Below, piece by piece: positions 1-12,560 of a stretch of 64,000 bases of DNA (positions are counted from its first letter, which is position 1; every line of letters starts with the position of its first letter). The notes beneath the pieces are model-generated. The model was not told the DNA's origin. It saw only the letters and a program-made list of their open reading frames with translations, and made no database searches. This DNA comes from Trichoplusia ni (taxonomy: Eukaryota > Arthropoda > Insecta > Lepidoptera > Noctuidae), in NCBI RefSeq assembly GCF_003590095.1, contig NC_039482.1, positions 5,659,657 through 5,723,656 on the forward strand, written 5' to 3'. The position numbers were made by a program, and so were the translations under genes.

Positions 1-3000
1 ATCGATTTTTTACATTTTGCTTAGACTTGTTTAACTGTCTAAGTACAGACAAAAAAAACATATATATCATGCAATTATACAATTAAATGCATATTATTTT
101 ATAAACACTTGTTATTATTTCATCTATTTAACAAAAATTAACATAGTTCCAACTAGATAAGGTTGCATTAAATTATAATAACAATGGCGGGATATTAAAA
201 TGATTGATGTTAATATTGTCTGGCTAGTAAAAAGGTCGGTCGTAACGTAACACAGGATTTCGTATAATGGTGTTAAAATATAACATTTATTGTTTAAATG
301 TAAGCCTAATTAAAAATAATGGTACGACTTTAAAAAATAACAATTAATGAAAAGGTCATACCAGGTGTAGATGCATCAAGACCGCCGAAGTATTTGACTA
401 CTTACCTGAAAAAGAAAGACAAAACAAATGAGTATGGTTTCGAAGGCAATATAGGATAAAACATACATACAATATCATAAAGTACTGGATAACAAAATTA
501 ATAGATTCTACGATTATTATTTGGCCAGACCGGTCATCGCGTATAACATGCTGTAGTTTTTCACTTATATCCGTATAATAAAATAAACATTTGAAAGAAA
601 AATCCTGTCAACATTGTCACGAATTGATTAAAACTTCAAAATAAAGTTATTTTTAGTTTCGTGTATAAAAAATTCGAACTCAAAGCGAAAAATCTCCGAA
701 AATAATAACAAAAACAAATTTTCCTATTCACATTTCATAAATCCAAGTCCAACAAACCGGTTTATCTCATATTCACACTTCATTCATTAACCGATACGGC
801 AATCTCTCGAACACCTATCAAGCAAAACTATTTTACCAACAATAGATCACGTACAAAAAACTCGATCAAAATATCATTCATTCATACGCCCACTCGTACG
901 GTACTTTTTGAACCTGGTCTGTCATACACCAACACATACGAGTAATTCTATTATGAAGACTACACACGAACTTGTCTGGCCAAGCTATAATCTACAGCCG
1001 CTAACGTTTATTGAACAGCCTAAATGTATTGAATTGACAAGTCATGTGCAACGATCAATGTCATTTTCATACATTTCAGTCATTCTGTCAAAGTTGGCGC
1101 TGGTCTTTTGCGTTATAAGTTAAAAGTCTAGTCTTATGCAGCAATAAGCATGTATAGATATAATACTTTAGGTAACAAATACATGGATACGAGAATCATT
1201 TTTATCTTATGATTACTCATCTTAACCTGAGAACCGGTAATCTATGGTCTAAACTAAGCCCGATAAGTATATTTAAAAGCTACAAAAAAGGTTTGACGTT
1301 ACACTAACTTTTCTATAGACTAGAAAATTAATAATTGAAAATCGAATTCGAAATTTGAATCACCAACCCTATTGAATATAACGAGGTGTCATTGGCATTA
1401 TAAAATGAGTTCGCCCAAAATGGCGTCTTTTCGAGACATAATTTATGAAATAATTTATGTTAGCAACTGATTGGTATCTATGTATGGTCTAGGTTTAAAT
1501 ATGCGATGAATTATGTATGAGATCGCTTATAGTATTAAAAATGTAGTAGTATAGGTAGGCGGTTTGCAAAATAGGTGGAATAACTTGGCAATGGACGCCA
1601 TTTTTCTGACAAACTTTTCTTGTGCCAAGTTGGCAACTTCGCGGCATGAATTAAAAATAAATTAGTACTATTCTTAGTAATGTTTTCAGATATCTTCATT
1701 CTGTAATTCCTTCCTAGTAGTAATTCTTTCCTTTTTTTACTAAAATCCAATAAATGATAAAGAAAGCTAATTAATAATCTCATTAATAGTGATGGAACAA
1801 TATGGAGACGTCTAGACATCGACTCCATATTTTTTGTAACCGGCCAGTCTCGACAAATAAATAAAAGTTAACTAGATTAACTTGTAAGGGCTCTTCACTA
1901 ATGAGGTGCAATATTAATTTATGGCAAAGTATTTATGTAAACTGTATGTAAGGACATCACGCAACTTTGTAACAAGGTTACTTCAAATTCCGACCTTATG
2001 AGGTGGTGATAAGACTTATAACATTTTGAAGAACGTTTTTACAAAAACTATGAGAACTGAATTATTAATTATATTAATTAAACAAGCGAGCTATGTGATA
2101 TATGGTGTGTTATACATTGTATGGTGGTCACGTCGATACCATAGATAGTTTGAGAGGCTTTCATAAATTATTTAATTATGTTTTTGTTGACATCATGCAT
2201 TTTCATCAATGTCGCTGTTAATTTGCTCCGCTGATCGATTACAGATAAAAAACGGATATACTTGGCTTATAGTTGACGATGGCCTAAAACACAGGTTTAA
2301 ATAAACATTACATTTAGTTTTATATTATGTATTAGTCTAGGTTAAGTTAGGGATAACGATTTTTATTATTAAGATTTTTTATTATTATGCCATATGAGGT
2401 ATTTTATTCGTTCACAATAGCCGATGACAGAAAAAGATACGGCTTTAATTTCCTCACGTGGTAAAGCATATAATGTTTCAAATCAAATCACATCTAAGCG
2501 GTAAATGATCATCAATTCAAAAATGAACGGAAGGTAGCGGTTTCCTTCACAAAAAAATAATTACAAATCAAGTGTACAGGTATCCAAAAAGAATACAACT
2601 AAAATGAACCCTATCCCATTATGATACGGTGCCAATAGAAGTGTCATCATTGTGCGGTGTGCTGTAGTTTTAAGAAGTACGCCCACGATACGTTCCGTGT
2701 AAAATCCGAACACATTTGCAATTCAATAGCGGTGACGTTGCAGGAAATGTACTAATATTACCAAGTATGGTAGAATATATTAAATAACGTAGGCCGAACA
2801 CCACTTCCAGATATTTTTTCATTTAATATTCCATGTAGAGATGTTGTAGTCTTGTTTTGCTTGTTGCCAATGGGAAATGTTTTGGAAATAGCTATGGATT
2901 TTGTGTTTCGTTTAAGACCTTAATTTACTTACTTTAACGCATGCAAAAAATTAAACAGCGCCCTTTTATAACACATATGTTTGTGTTCAGCAATGATAAG

Positions 3001-3213
3001 AAGTACATAATTCCCAAATTTATTTGTGTTTAAAAATATAATAATTGCTACTTTAAAACCACGAACAAAATAACTATAAAACCCAAAACTAAACAGCGGC
3101 AAAGAAAACACGGATCATGGTACAAAAAGTACCTAATTTGCATGATCAAGTGGCACTTTTTCGTTTTAGACTGTCGGTAGCACAATTAGTGTCGGACGAG
3201 TCAAAGTCGGTTA

Positions 3214-3261
3214 TATCGATAAGCGAGCGACATTCGGAGACAAAACGCGATTGTATCGATA
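3214..3261. promoter_or_regulatory. Pair of TATCGATA (DRE/BEAF-type) sites 40 bp apart
   Basis: Two perfect TATCGATA octamers at 3214-3221 and 3254-3261. In Drosophila this octamer is the DREF core-promoter element and contains CGATA on both strands, the unit bound by BEAF-32 at domain boundaries. The pairing in locally GC-richer sequence suggests a promoter-proximal or boundary site. Function in this moth is inferred. Confidence 0.35.
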
Positions 3262-3837
3262 CTCCGATGTGTGTAGGGCTGCCCTCATCTCGATTGTGAA
3301 TGCATTTGATTATGGAAATCGACTCTTTTTGTAATTTAAAATATCATTCGAGTATCTACGGCAACACATCCGAAATGTCACAGAGAAATCTTTGTAATAT
3401 AAAATACAGCAAAAGGAAAATTGAATTAATAACATATTACAATTATCATACCCCGAAATGCTAATTTAAATTTTCCCTAACCGAATAAATTAATATGAAA
3501 CGGGGTTTTTCAATAACTCAATATTTACTTCTAGTACCTAAATCTCCAAATACATATTGTATAATTTATCCTATTAGTAATGTAAATATCGAAAATGGTT
3601 TCCTGATTCTGGTGAAAAATTAGTTTGCCTCATCTAAATTTTTGAGAAGTGTCCAAGAAAATCAACCTGAATTAACTTTATTAATTCAACTGCTTTAAAT
3701 CCTTCTAATAAATAAATATTGTAACATCAGATATTTCGGAAAAACAGAACTTCTTACTAAAATATAAGTCTACAAAAATAAGATACTGCATCGCTCTCAA
3801 CCCTATCAATAAACAATTTAAATGGTTTAATTCTTGC

Positions 3838-4100
3838 GCGCACGCACCTCGGCCATTGGTCGGCGGTGCGCGTCGCTATTGGCTGCGCGGGCGCCGGTGC
3901 GGGCGGCGGCGCGGCGGCGACTACAAAGCGCCGAGAGGCGGGCAGTGGCGGGTACAGCGGCTGCGCTGTCCGAGCCGCTATGAATATGGATCGCTACGTA
4001 CTTATGTACTGTGCCAGTGTCGGGAAATTGCTCGTAGGGCTGTAAATTGATCGGCCCGGCGAGTTGTTGGCGAGTTTTTTGTTTTGCGTTTACTTGCATG
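3838..4100 (+). promoter_or_regulatory. CpG-rich promoter-like island with two CCAAT boxes
   Basis: About 260 bp of very GC- and CpG-rich DNA in an otherwise AT-rich 24 kb. It contains two inverted CCAAT boxes (ATTGG at 3855 and 3878, 23 bp apart) followed by GCGGCGGCG-type tracts. On the plus strand a 21-codon ORF beginning MNMDRYVLMYCA (ATG near 3979) follows. On the minus strand an exon-end-like GAG/GTGCGT occurs near 3850-3840. Either strand could initiate: an internal Sox15 promoter, another gene's first exon, or an unmethylated enhancer are all possible. No protein family is recognisable. Confidence 0.4.
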
Positions 4101-5021
4101 GTAGGGGGATGTTGTAAATGATATTCGTTTTTTAAATTTTACAATGAAATAAACTGTGGATGTTTTTAAATTCCACTTAGCACTATTTCAAATATCGTAT
4201 ACCCAGCTATTAGGCGTCGAAATATGGTTTAACCTAACCAATATTTAATTGTAAATATCGTACGTTTTAAGTTAAAATACGTTTGATATACACGTTTTGA
4301 TATTTTTGAAAATATATCTCAGTCATTTAGTTCAACAGCTACTAACATTAACATCAGACATGAGTTATTTATAGGCAATATATTAAAAGACGCAACACCT
4401 GAATCCAGATCTCCATAACAGGAAGTCTGTTATATCCTGGAATATCTAGGCAATTAGTAATTAAGTATCTAGACTAAGATAAGTCTGATCTACTAACATG
4501 ATCTGGGCAAGTGCATTTTGCTGTAGCCCATAATTATTGCGGCGATTAATTACAAAATGATCAATTAATTATACATTTTATACCATACACTGGCTTCTAA
4601 GAAATGTATCTATTTATTTTGAATTACAAATTATTTTATTTGCGCAATGTCTGCTTTGAGTTTTCATTGCGTAATTTATAAATGGACTAGGTACGGTAGC
4701 TAGGTCAGGAAATGGGTCCAATGTTTGCGCAATCTCTTTTAAAATGTCGTCTACAATAAAATATTGATGATTATTATTTGGAATTTGTGTTCATTTATTT
4801 TTAATGTATATAGTGAATACACCTTTGCTGATATTCTTATGAACCAACATCATGATTTTTCCAATTTAATTTAAGGAGATAGTATTATCCTCGATGGACA
4901 AAAACTACACAAAGTTTAATTCAATTCCAAGCATTTTTTGCCCGTAACTGACAATAATCAAATTTTCAAAAGGAAATAAGAGCTAATGTAATAAAAACTC
5001 ACCATCTTTGGGTTACTCTGA

Positions 5022-5082
5022 TCATCATGTCATCATCAGCCTGTTGTAGTCCACAACTGGGCATAGGTGTCTCCCACGACAC
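5022..5082 (-). mobile_element. RTE-type non-LTR retrotransposon 3' end fragment
   Basis: On the minus strand this reads GDTYAQLWTTTG followed by stop and TGATGATGA. This resembles the C-terminal EAYxQQW segment of RTE-clade reverse transcriptases with their trinucleotide tail. Only the last few dozen bases survive. Family assignment is from memory of the motif. Confidence 0.5.
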
Positions 5083-5163
5083 AGCACTGTGTCTACTGTC
5101 AGTCATCTCAGTCTACTGTTTTATGAATCCAGTGTTCACCAGAATGGAGCATGAATAAAAAAA

Positions 5164-5300
5164 TCTATCTAATATATAAATTCTCGTGTCAAGGTGTACG
5201 GAATTGAATTCTTCCGAAACGGCTCGACCGATTCTCATGGAATTTTGTGTGAATATTGGGTAGGTGTGACCGGACAACATTTATTTTTCAAACCCCATTT
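5164..5300 (+). mobile_element. Helitron-like element, 5' end fragment
   Basis: Begins A^TCTATCTAATATAT and continues with TTCTCGTGTCA and CCGAAACGGCTCGACCGATT, the typical 5' region of a very abundant lepidopteran non-autonomous Helitron-like family. No CTAG 3' terminus with hairpin was found nearby, so the copy is truncated or decayed; the right boundary is approximate. Confidence 0.5.
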
Positions 5301-5744
5301 TTTTATTCCCTGATCTCATCTGTATGACAAAACAACATTTTCTGGGAAGACTAGTTCCTCTAAAAAACCGTTAACAGTTTCCGATATTAAGTAATTTACC
5401 AACAAAAATGCATTAATAAAGCAAGGAGGTACCAGGAAACAATAAAAATCAGGAGGAAAATCCTGTCGCATCGTCTCAACACTACGCAGCGCACCGGACA
5501 TGAGTCACGTGCAGTGCTGTAGGTAAGACGTGCAATGTTAATACAACCGACCTAGCCATATTATATTTAATTGTACTGCTACTTGGATTCGATAGCAAGT
5601 GAGCTGTTTTAAAGTAAAAAGGTTTACAAAACGACCGATCAAGTGCGTAAGAGTATAGTACAATTAAAGATAAATTTCCGACAAAAATTTGGTCGCCTAT
5701 CAAGATTTGATGACCTTACTAATGATAAGTTAACGCGGATAACA

Positions 5745-5905
5745 TGTTTCAGTATTTGTCGTTATAGCAGTAACGTAAATACAAGATCGGTCCACATTTG
5801 AACTATCTAGCTATGGTTCTTGAGATACTGTATAGTGACGGACGTACGGACAAGAGGATAGACATTGAACACGGAGCAATAGGGTTCTAGTTTTATCCTT
5901 TGGGT
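5745..5905 (+). repeat. Dispersed repeat with TTCTTGAGATAC core, copy 1
   Basis: Contains CTAGCTATGGTTCTTGAGAT, GACGGACGTACGGACA and ATAGGGTTCTAGTTTTATCC, matching in order the copies at 16997 and 57370. It recalls a lepidopteran repeat whose 3' part reads GAGATACAGCC, then GGACAGAC-type runs, then a CCCTTTGGG motif. Class not established. Confidence 0.5.
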
Positions 5906-7818
5906 ATAGCACCCCGGAAAGGTTGGTATGTTTTCAGCAGATACATTTCCACCATCATAAGAACTTTTTCTATCAACGTAGATAAGATAACCATAAATAA
6001 GATTGTCACTAATTGTCTACGATGATTAAAGGTACCATATTTAGTGTGAGTCTTAAAATAATTTTGTCAGAATGATACTTAAGTAGGTGGTGATCCAAAA
6101 TATCAAATTGTATCTCCACTCCATTTCTCAGTGACAATACTAGTGACACCTGAGGGCGACATTTTGTATATTGTCACACTGATAATGTCGTTGAAGAAAT
6201 CCTTGTGACCACCTTGAATAATATTTAAATTAATGACATAATAGCTAACAGCATAAGTTTTATCAACCTGTGTGGCGTGCCAAACTCACTGCCAAGTTTG
6301 AAACGAATAGTAGTAAGCCAATAGTAATCCATAATAATATTCATTACAAACTGGTGGCCAGTGATGGTAATAGCAGTAGGTACTGCAAGAGAGCGAATAG
6401 GAACTGGTTAGTGGTGGACATTTGAGCAGTAAAATTAGGAAAACCGTACTTGAAATGCCAGATTATAAAAAATACTTAGTGTTGGCTAAGTAATTTGGTT
6501 GAACTGATAAGTAATAGGTCTGAAAGCAAAGCTTTTCGAATTCTTATGCGACGGAGGCCCAAAGGCGATTTATCAAGCTTATGATAAGAAAAAACTCTTA
6601 AAGATATATCAGGAGCAAAACTGGCAAGAATCATTTAGTGACATGATGGACAATTCATTCCATTCCTTACGAAATCAGAATAGGTAGGTAAATAAATGAT
6701 TAGCAAGGAAATAGCAAGTGAAAATCTATTCGTAACCACATCCAGTGATTAAAATGTTCTAACAGATAGGAAAGTGGTAGATGTACAAAATATGTGTCTA
6801 AATTGAAATAAAAAGTCGTGAGCGACTGTCTTAAACATTAATCGCTAAAGTTATTTGTTTTGAGTTAAACAGTAACATATTTTGAAACAAAACTTAATGT
6901 GTATCGTAAAGGCAATGGATGATGCATAAAATGTTTTGTTGAAACTGTCTGTAAGTACGTACCTACTTTCAGGGCCATTACGAACTTCTAAAGAAAATAT
7001 GACTCCTTTTAAAGTCATCGCGAGCAGAAAGTATTTATCATGATTCAAGAAGCTGTAGAGGAATATTCTGTTCGATTTGTTATTGCTTTAGATTTCTCTT
7101 AGAGGTTATAAGTGAAAGGGTTATGCAAAGTCAAGTGGCAATTCAAAAAAAATGTCGTACCTATAGTCTAATTGGTTACAGCAATATACAGCCTAATACA
7201 ACTCTTAGTTTGGACTGTCACTAAGAATGAGTTTCATAATTTTAAGAAATTCATTCTTTTACGTAAAACTTTTTCATCCTTTTTGTACAAGTTTTTCAAA
7301 CAAGATTCCTATTAAAGTTTATCAGAGCTATCAAAATTAGTTCCATCACGATAGTATTATGCTTTATCATGTATTTTTATTTACGTGAGCTCTGTTACGT
7401 TCGATTTATGTGACATGCCCAGAACAGTCTGTCGCCGCAAGAGACAAGGCGATGTCCATCGTGACTGCTGCCAGTTATTACCTCATTAATAGTTCCTGAC
7501 TACCCGCACACAAGGCGCCTAATGAATATACTTACATATTTATAAAATATCGCCTTCTCTACACCTGCGCACACTTGTAAAATATATCAGTCCGCTAAAC
7601 AATTCTAAACTACACGATTAAAAATATATGACGCATATATTATACCCACCAAATGTTTATATTTGTATTTATAAATAAGCGATGAGCGAATGACACTAGC
7701 CAACATATAAAAAACAACCATAAAACCACCCTAATACGGCGATACATTTCGGCATTCTTTCAATACAATTTCCCTATGAATGTAATTAGCTTTTATCTTC
7801 CAAGAAATCTATGACACC

Positions 7819-8028
7819 GCCATTACATACGTCAATTGTCGCCATAAACTGCCGACGGGAGCCGAAGACGACCGAATATAGACGAACCAAATCAATATGG
7901 CCGCACGCATTCCGATTGCATCTAATAACCTCAAAATCGAATGCAAAATGGCGTATTGAATAAATGACGCCGCTCCGTTTAGCATTCCGACATGCCATAT
8001 GTGTGTACGCATTTTCATTTGGGGCCAT
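7819..8028. promoter_or_regulatory. Dense cluster of GCCAT (Pho/YY1-type) motifs
   Basis: Six GCCAT/ATGGC pentamers lie in 210 bp: 7819, 7841, 7897 (reverse), 7948 (reverse), 7994 and 8024. A random expectation at this base composition is about 0.3. GCCAT is the core of Pleiohomeotic/YY1 sites found in Polycomb response elements. The segment is also more GC-rich than its surroundings and has overlapping open frames on the minus strand (110 and 69 codons) with no recognisable protein. A cis-regulatory element is a better reading than a gene, but this is inference. Confidence 0.3.
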
Positions 8029-10576
8029 TGTCTTGGCAGATATTAGTATTGATTTCAATAAATAAATTAATCGTATGCCTTCGCGAATAGCATTGGTTTG
8101 GCACGCGACGCAGGACAAACGATGAATCGATAAGTTCTCGATTGTGTGGCTATGGTCCGTCTGGTTATTACTGAGTTTATATCGTTTGACTCATGTAGCG
8201 TACGTGAGCGAGACCGTTAACATCTATGTAATTTTCATTGTTAACAAACTAAGCAAATAGCAAGCAATTGTCTGTCCGGGGTTACATGCGTGCAGACCAC
8301 ACGCAACTTGTGCTAAAGTCGCTTATTTCGCGAGTACTTTTGATTTCAGAACGCAGGCTACATAAAAATATCGTGTATCTTGTACATAACGCAGAATACA
8401 TCAGAGCAACTCTTCTTGATTCTAAAAACTGACGTGGATATCGATTATCAGTTTTATTGAACGGTCATCAGTAAGATCTCTTTCTGACTTGACGATTGAG
8501 TAACAATCCCACTCGTTGTTAACCATGCGTGAAGCCTAAAACGATCATAACATTAAAAATGCAGACAATATCATACACAAGGGGAAAACTCAGTAAGATA
8601 TTATATTCAAGAACTAGTTAATAAAGTAGGAGTGAGTATGTACTTCACATGTACGCTAGTTTACACATTATAGGACTGCTAGACACTAAACATTTACTTA
8701 CAAATAGACATTAGACCATTACACATTTCATTTCAACTTAGACAAAGTTTTTTCATCCTCGTCGGAAGTATTGTGATCTGTCCATCTGTTACCATTTCTA
8801 TCATAGGGTAATCCAATAAATCGTTACTGAATAATTAGACTGCGTATTGGTACAACAACTTGCCAGTAATACGGTTAACATAACCCACTTGGTGGTACTT
8901 GGCGACTGGGTCAAGACCACTCGATCCGGCGCTATTTATCTGCCTGCATCCTTAGTAAACACCCACCTTGTGTCAACACTTAATAACGCGGCATTTTCCT
9001 GAAGATAAATTATTTTATTTATTGTAAGATTTATAAAGGCGAGGCTTATTTAGAGGCTAAGGGAAATTTCTGCGTTTATTCCATTGCAGCTGCGGGGGAT
9101 GAGATAGTACCAATTAAGTTTTAGCATATCCTGTAAAGTGAAATTCAACTTTTTGTATAGTCCTCAATAATAACAATAATTTTAACTTTTGCATTAAAAA
9201 CGAAATGTCAAATCAATTTGTGAACTAAAACTTGCTAGCATTCTAAAAATTAATAGGTACACCGCAATTTTAAACCAGCCATAAAATTTAGTTTAAATCA
9301 TTCAAATATTACTTTGATTTAAAGTTGTTTCAATTAAGTGTCATTAAAAAAGCAATAGACGAACTAGCAACTTTTTTATTCACACATCACTCCATGAATT
9401 TGTCAAACAACATAACCGGCGACCACACAAGTCATCGTTTTCAGAGAACAACAAAAAGGCAATGCCGTTTCTCATTCAGCCAGCAATGACAGCTGTCAAT
9501 TGCAACTTTAACATCGAATATTGGCGGGAATGCGGAACTTACATTACGATTTATCGAGTTTTGTAAAAGTTTTACTTTAAAGACTTGAAAGTAAACCGCG
9601 TGACACCGCGGCATTGCAGCTTGTCACCTTTTCCAAAGAAAAAGCGGTGTTCTGCCATAAAAAGTGTTTACTTTTAGTCTCGGTTCCGACTCAGCTATAA
9701 AAAATCGAGCAACATAATTAGGGGCACATTTTTTAAGGTACGAATTAATTTATGACATATTCTTGGTACATTTCTATTCGGAATTAAATATGAACATTAG
9801 GTCCTATTCAGAGTAGGTAAACTACAGAATACAACCTCCTTCGCACCAAAAATGTACTCTCGCTAGTTCAAATCCAACTTAGTATGCAGAATAAGACTGT
9901 AAAATTTAGTAACTATCACGGTTCATCACTGCTTCACTAACTTTCCGAACACCCTCCCATTGTCAATACAGTCTATCTACAAAACCAAAAGATTGTTTCC
10001 GTAAAAGATAGGCCAAGAACTGAGACAGTAGTTTACTATCCTAAGGTGAAACTGCGATAACCTTTTGACATCAGCTGTCGATAAATTAGAAGCGACAGCT
10101 TCCCAGGTGTTAATGGATAACACGGTTACCATGACAACCGAACAATAGTTACAAAAAAGGTTTTAACTTTGGATTCACTTTACTTATTTACTTTAATAAG
10201 AAATGTGTCAAATGTCAAAGTACGATGGACTCAAAGTAAATCGACTATTACGGAAATTAGTTTATCGGTAATATACGCTAGAAGGCTTAAAAAGAGATAT
10301 ACTGTGTGAAAATGACAGAAATTCAGAAAGGAGTAAGTTGAAGTGTAGTTGAGGAGAGATGGTAATGAATGAAAGGAAAAATCATAGCGTTAAGCGCACA
10401 TGGTTGACTGAAACACTGAATATACATTGAAATAGAACTGATTTCTTTTTTTATGTCTTTAAAACAACGTTTATTACCAACACATCTTCCTATTGTTACT
10501 ACTCGAATTCGTAGGTACAAGAAATCTCATAATTTACATAACCAACAATTAATTACCGCGCAAAATTAATAACACT

Positions 10577-10606
10577 TACTCGATAACTACTCGATTATTA
10601 CTCGAT
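10577..10606. repeat. Three TACTCGAT units at exact 11-bp spacing
   Basis: CTCGAT recurs at 10579, 10590 and 10601, each within TNACTCGAT-like context, followed by AATCGATT at 10613. The exact 11-bp period is about one helical turn. It may be a short tandem repeat or a phased protein-binding array. Confidence 0.4.
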
Positions 10607-12477
10607 TGCGAAGAATCGATTAATTCGTAATAACAATTTGTCGTCGGCAGTCATATCTATCGAGCGTTCGCCTACTTACAATAATATAATGTATTCGTCG
10701 CTCGATCCTACGTAGCGGCGATGCGTAGGCGCACTACGTGATTGACACGTCTTGAGACTTGAACTGTCAAAATATTACTTACATCTTTTTAAATTGACAG
10801 TGACGTGTACGGTTTGGGTATTGTAAGGTTATAAAAGAGTTGCATTTAATTCATGATGAATTCTTTACAGACGAAATATTTCTTACGGATAAATATTAAG
10901 TCAAAAAAATTGATAAAAAATGATACTTATGGGCTTGTAAACTTCGTTAAAATAGATACCTACTTATTTTCGTAATACTTAAGTACTTAGATATTACAAC
11001 ATCAGCCTTATTTCAAAAAAAAAATATCCAAATAAGTACTACGATCAAAACTATAATTATTTCATACGAAACGCAATCAAAACTTGGTAAGCGGCATTTA
11101 TATAGTTTCATACAAACTACCATACATATAGTTAAGTATAGTTACCGAGTGTCGTGACCCTATTGCGTGTGTGAGTCATGTTTGAGGCGCGTGCGCAACA
11201 CTTTGAGGTTTTAAATTTCGAATATTCGAATTTGCATTAAGCTGGAACGATAAGGCACGCAGTGATTGTATTAGATTATAATGTACACGACGAATGGGTC
11301 CCGGGATACGGTAATTAGAAACACATGTGTTAATAACATAAAAGAAATAATAAGTCCTTTAAAGTTCCAGTGCCAAGTTTCAAAAAAAGAAACGATGTTA
11401 CAAAAGTTACATCAATACTAAAATATAGAGCTCCGAAGAGAGATTCCAAATTCAAAACTATGCACACTGAATATACATAAGAACAAAAACTTTTTTCTAA
11501 AAACCATAGACATGAAAGAATTCGAATAAATTTGAACTTGTGTAAAGATTCACCCGCTCAGCTCCAATGAATTTTAAATTCGGAACAACATTGAATTGCG
11601 AATTCGATCAAAGGAGGCCGACGCGTTGTCTATGATCCTTTCCATAGAGTACGTGTATAACCGTTTATATTTTCATAAATAATAGAGGTGCTCTAAGTAA
11701 CGAGTCTATTATGCATGTAGTGGGTGTTAATAAGCGTTCGACGCTAGTTATTTCAGTAATTACTAAGTCTAATTGAGGTCTAGTTAGACCGGTTATTGTG
11801 TGTATATTTGAATGATTTGACAATATTATTTATATTTTTGACGGTTCAAGGATTATTTGGAATATAATACTTGTATAAACAATATAACTACTTCCAATTA
11901 CTTTAAAAATATTTAAGATATCATATTTCATTTGGTAGGTACGCTTTGTTGGCTGAACCCATATTGTTTAAGTAAAATGTCTCTCTCAAAAAAATTGTTA
12001 TCAATGAAAAAACATCTGAAACAAAGAACTGTATCACTTCCATATCAAAAATTATTGAAGGTGTCAAGGAAGACCTTGAAGAGGGCTACAGTCGAACTGA
12101 AGGAAACAAACGAAGCAGCAGACCATATGTGAGTAAAGGATGTGGTATTGAGAAGAAATAAGGAAGATATTACCTCAGATATGTCCTCAGAATATTCAGA
12201 CGCCTTGGACAAATCAATGAAAACGAAGACCTCTGTTTGGCGATCGGTTTCGTTTATTGAATTCTATCGTTTTTAGAGGGACTGTTAGTTTATCTTGATT
12301 TAGAGACAACTGAGTGTATTGTGAAGCAGTGGCAAACAGGCCAGGTGCAGACAATTCTCTCATTGAGATACTAATATGAAAATAATGTCACATAACACTA
12401 TAATTTTTTATAGATACATCCGTAAGGATGATTTAGACTGAAAAAGTCAACGGTTTACTTAAGCATCGGGATTGAAC

Positions 12478-12560
12478 ACTAGTTTTGGAGCCAACCGGAG
12501 TCCTTAAAGGGATGATACGAATTGCGACGCCGCGTCAGCTCATCAAGATATGGGTAATAA
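12478..12560 (-). repeat. Rearranged copy of the CCGCGTCAGCTCA repeat
   Basis: Carries AACCGGAGTCCTTAA, the reverse complement of the TTAAGGACTCCGGTT part of the repeats at 33755 and 36780. It then carries CCGCGTCAGCTCAT in the opposite (direct) orientation. The two halves are therefore inverted relative to the other copies. Element class unknown. Confidence 0.45.

Noticed and set aside
5345..5355. GGAAGACTAGT resembles miR-7.
   Set aside because: The match ends after 11 bases and no hairpin partner is visible nearby.
7786..8118. 110-codon minus-strand frame over the GCCAT cluster.
   Set aside because: No protein family recognised and a second frame overlaps it; a regulatory reading explains the composition better.
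11251..11270. TAAGGCACGCAGTGATTG resembles the start of miR-124.
   Set aside because: It matches the seed and several further bases, but the 3' half differs and the 80 bases upstream cannot supply a pairing star strand, so no precursor hairpin forms.
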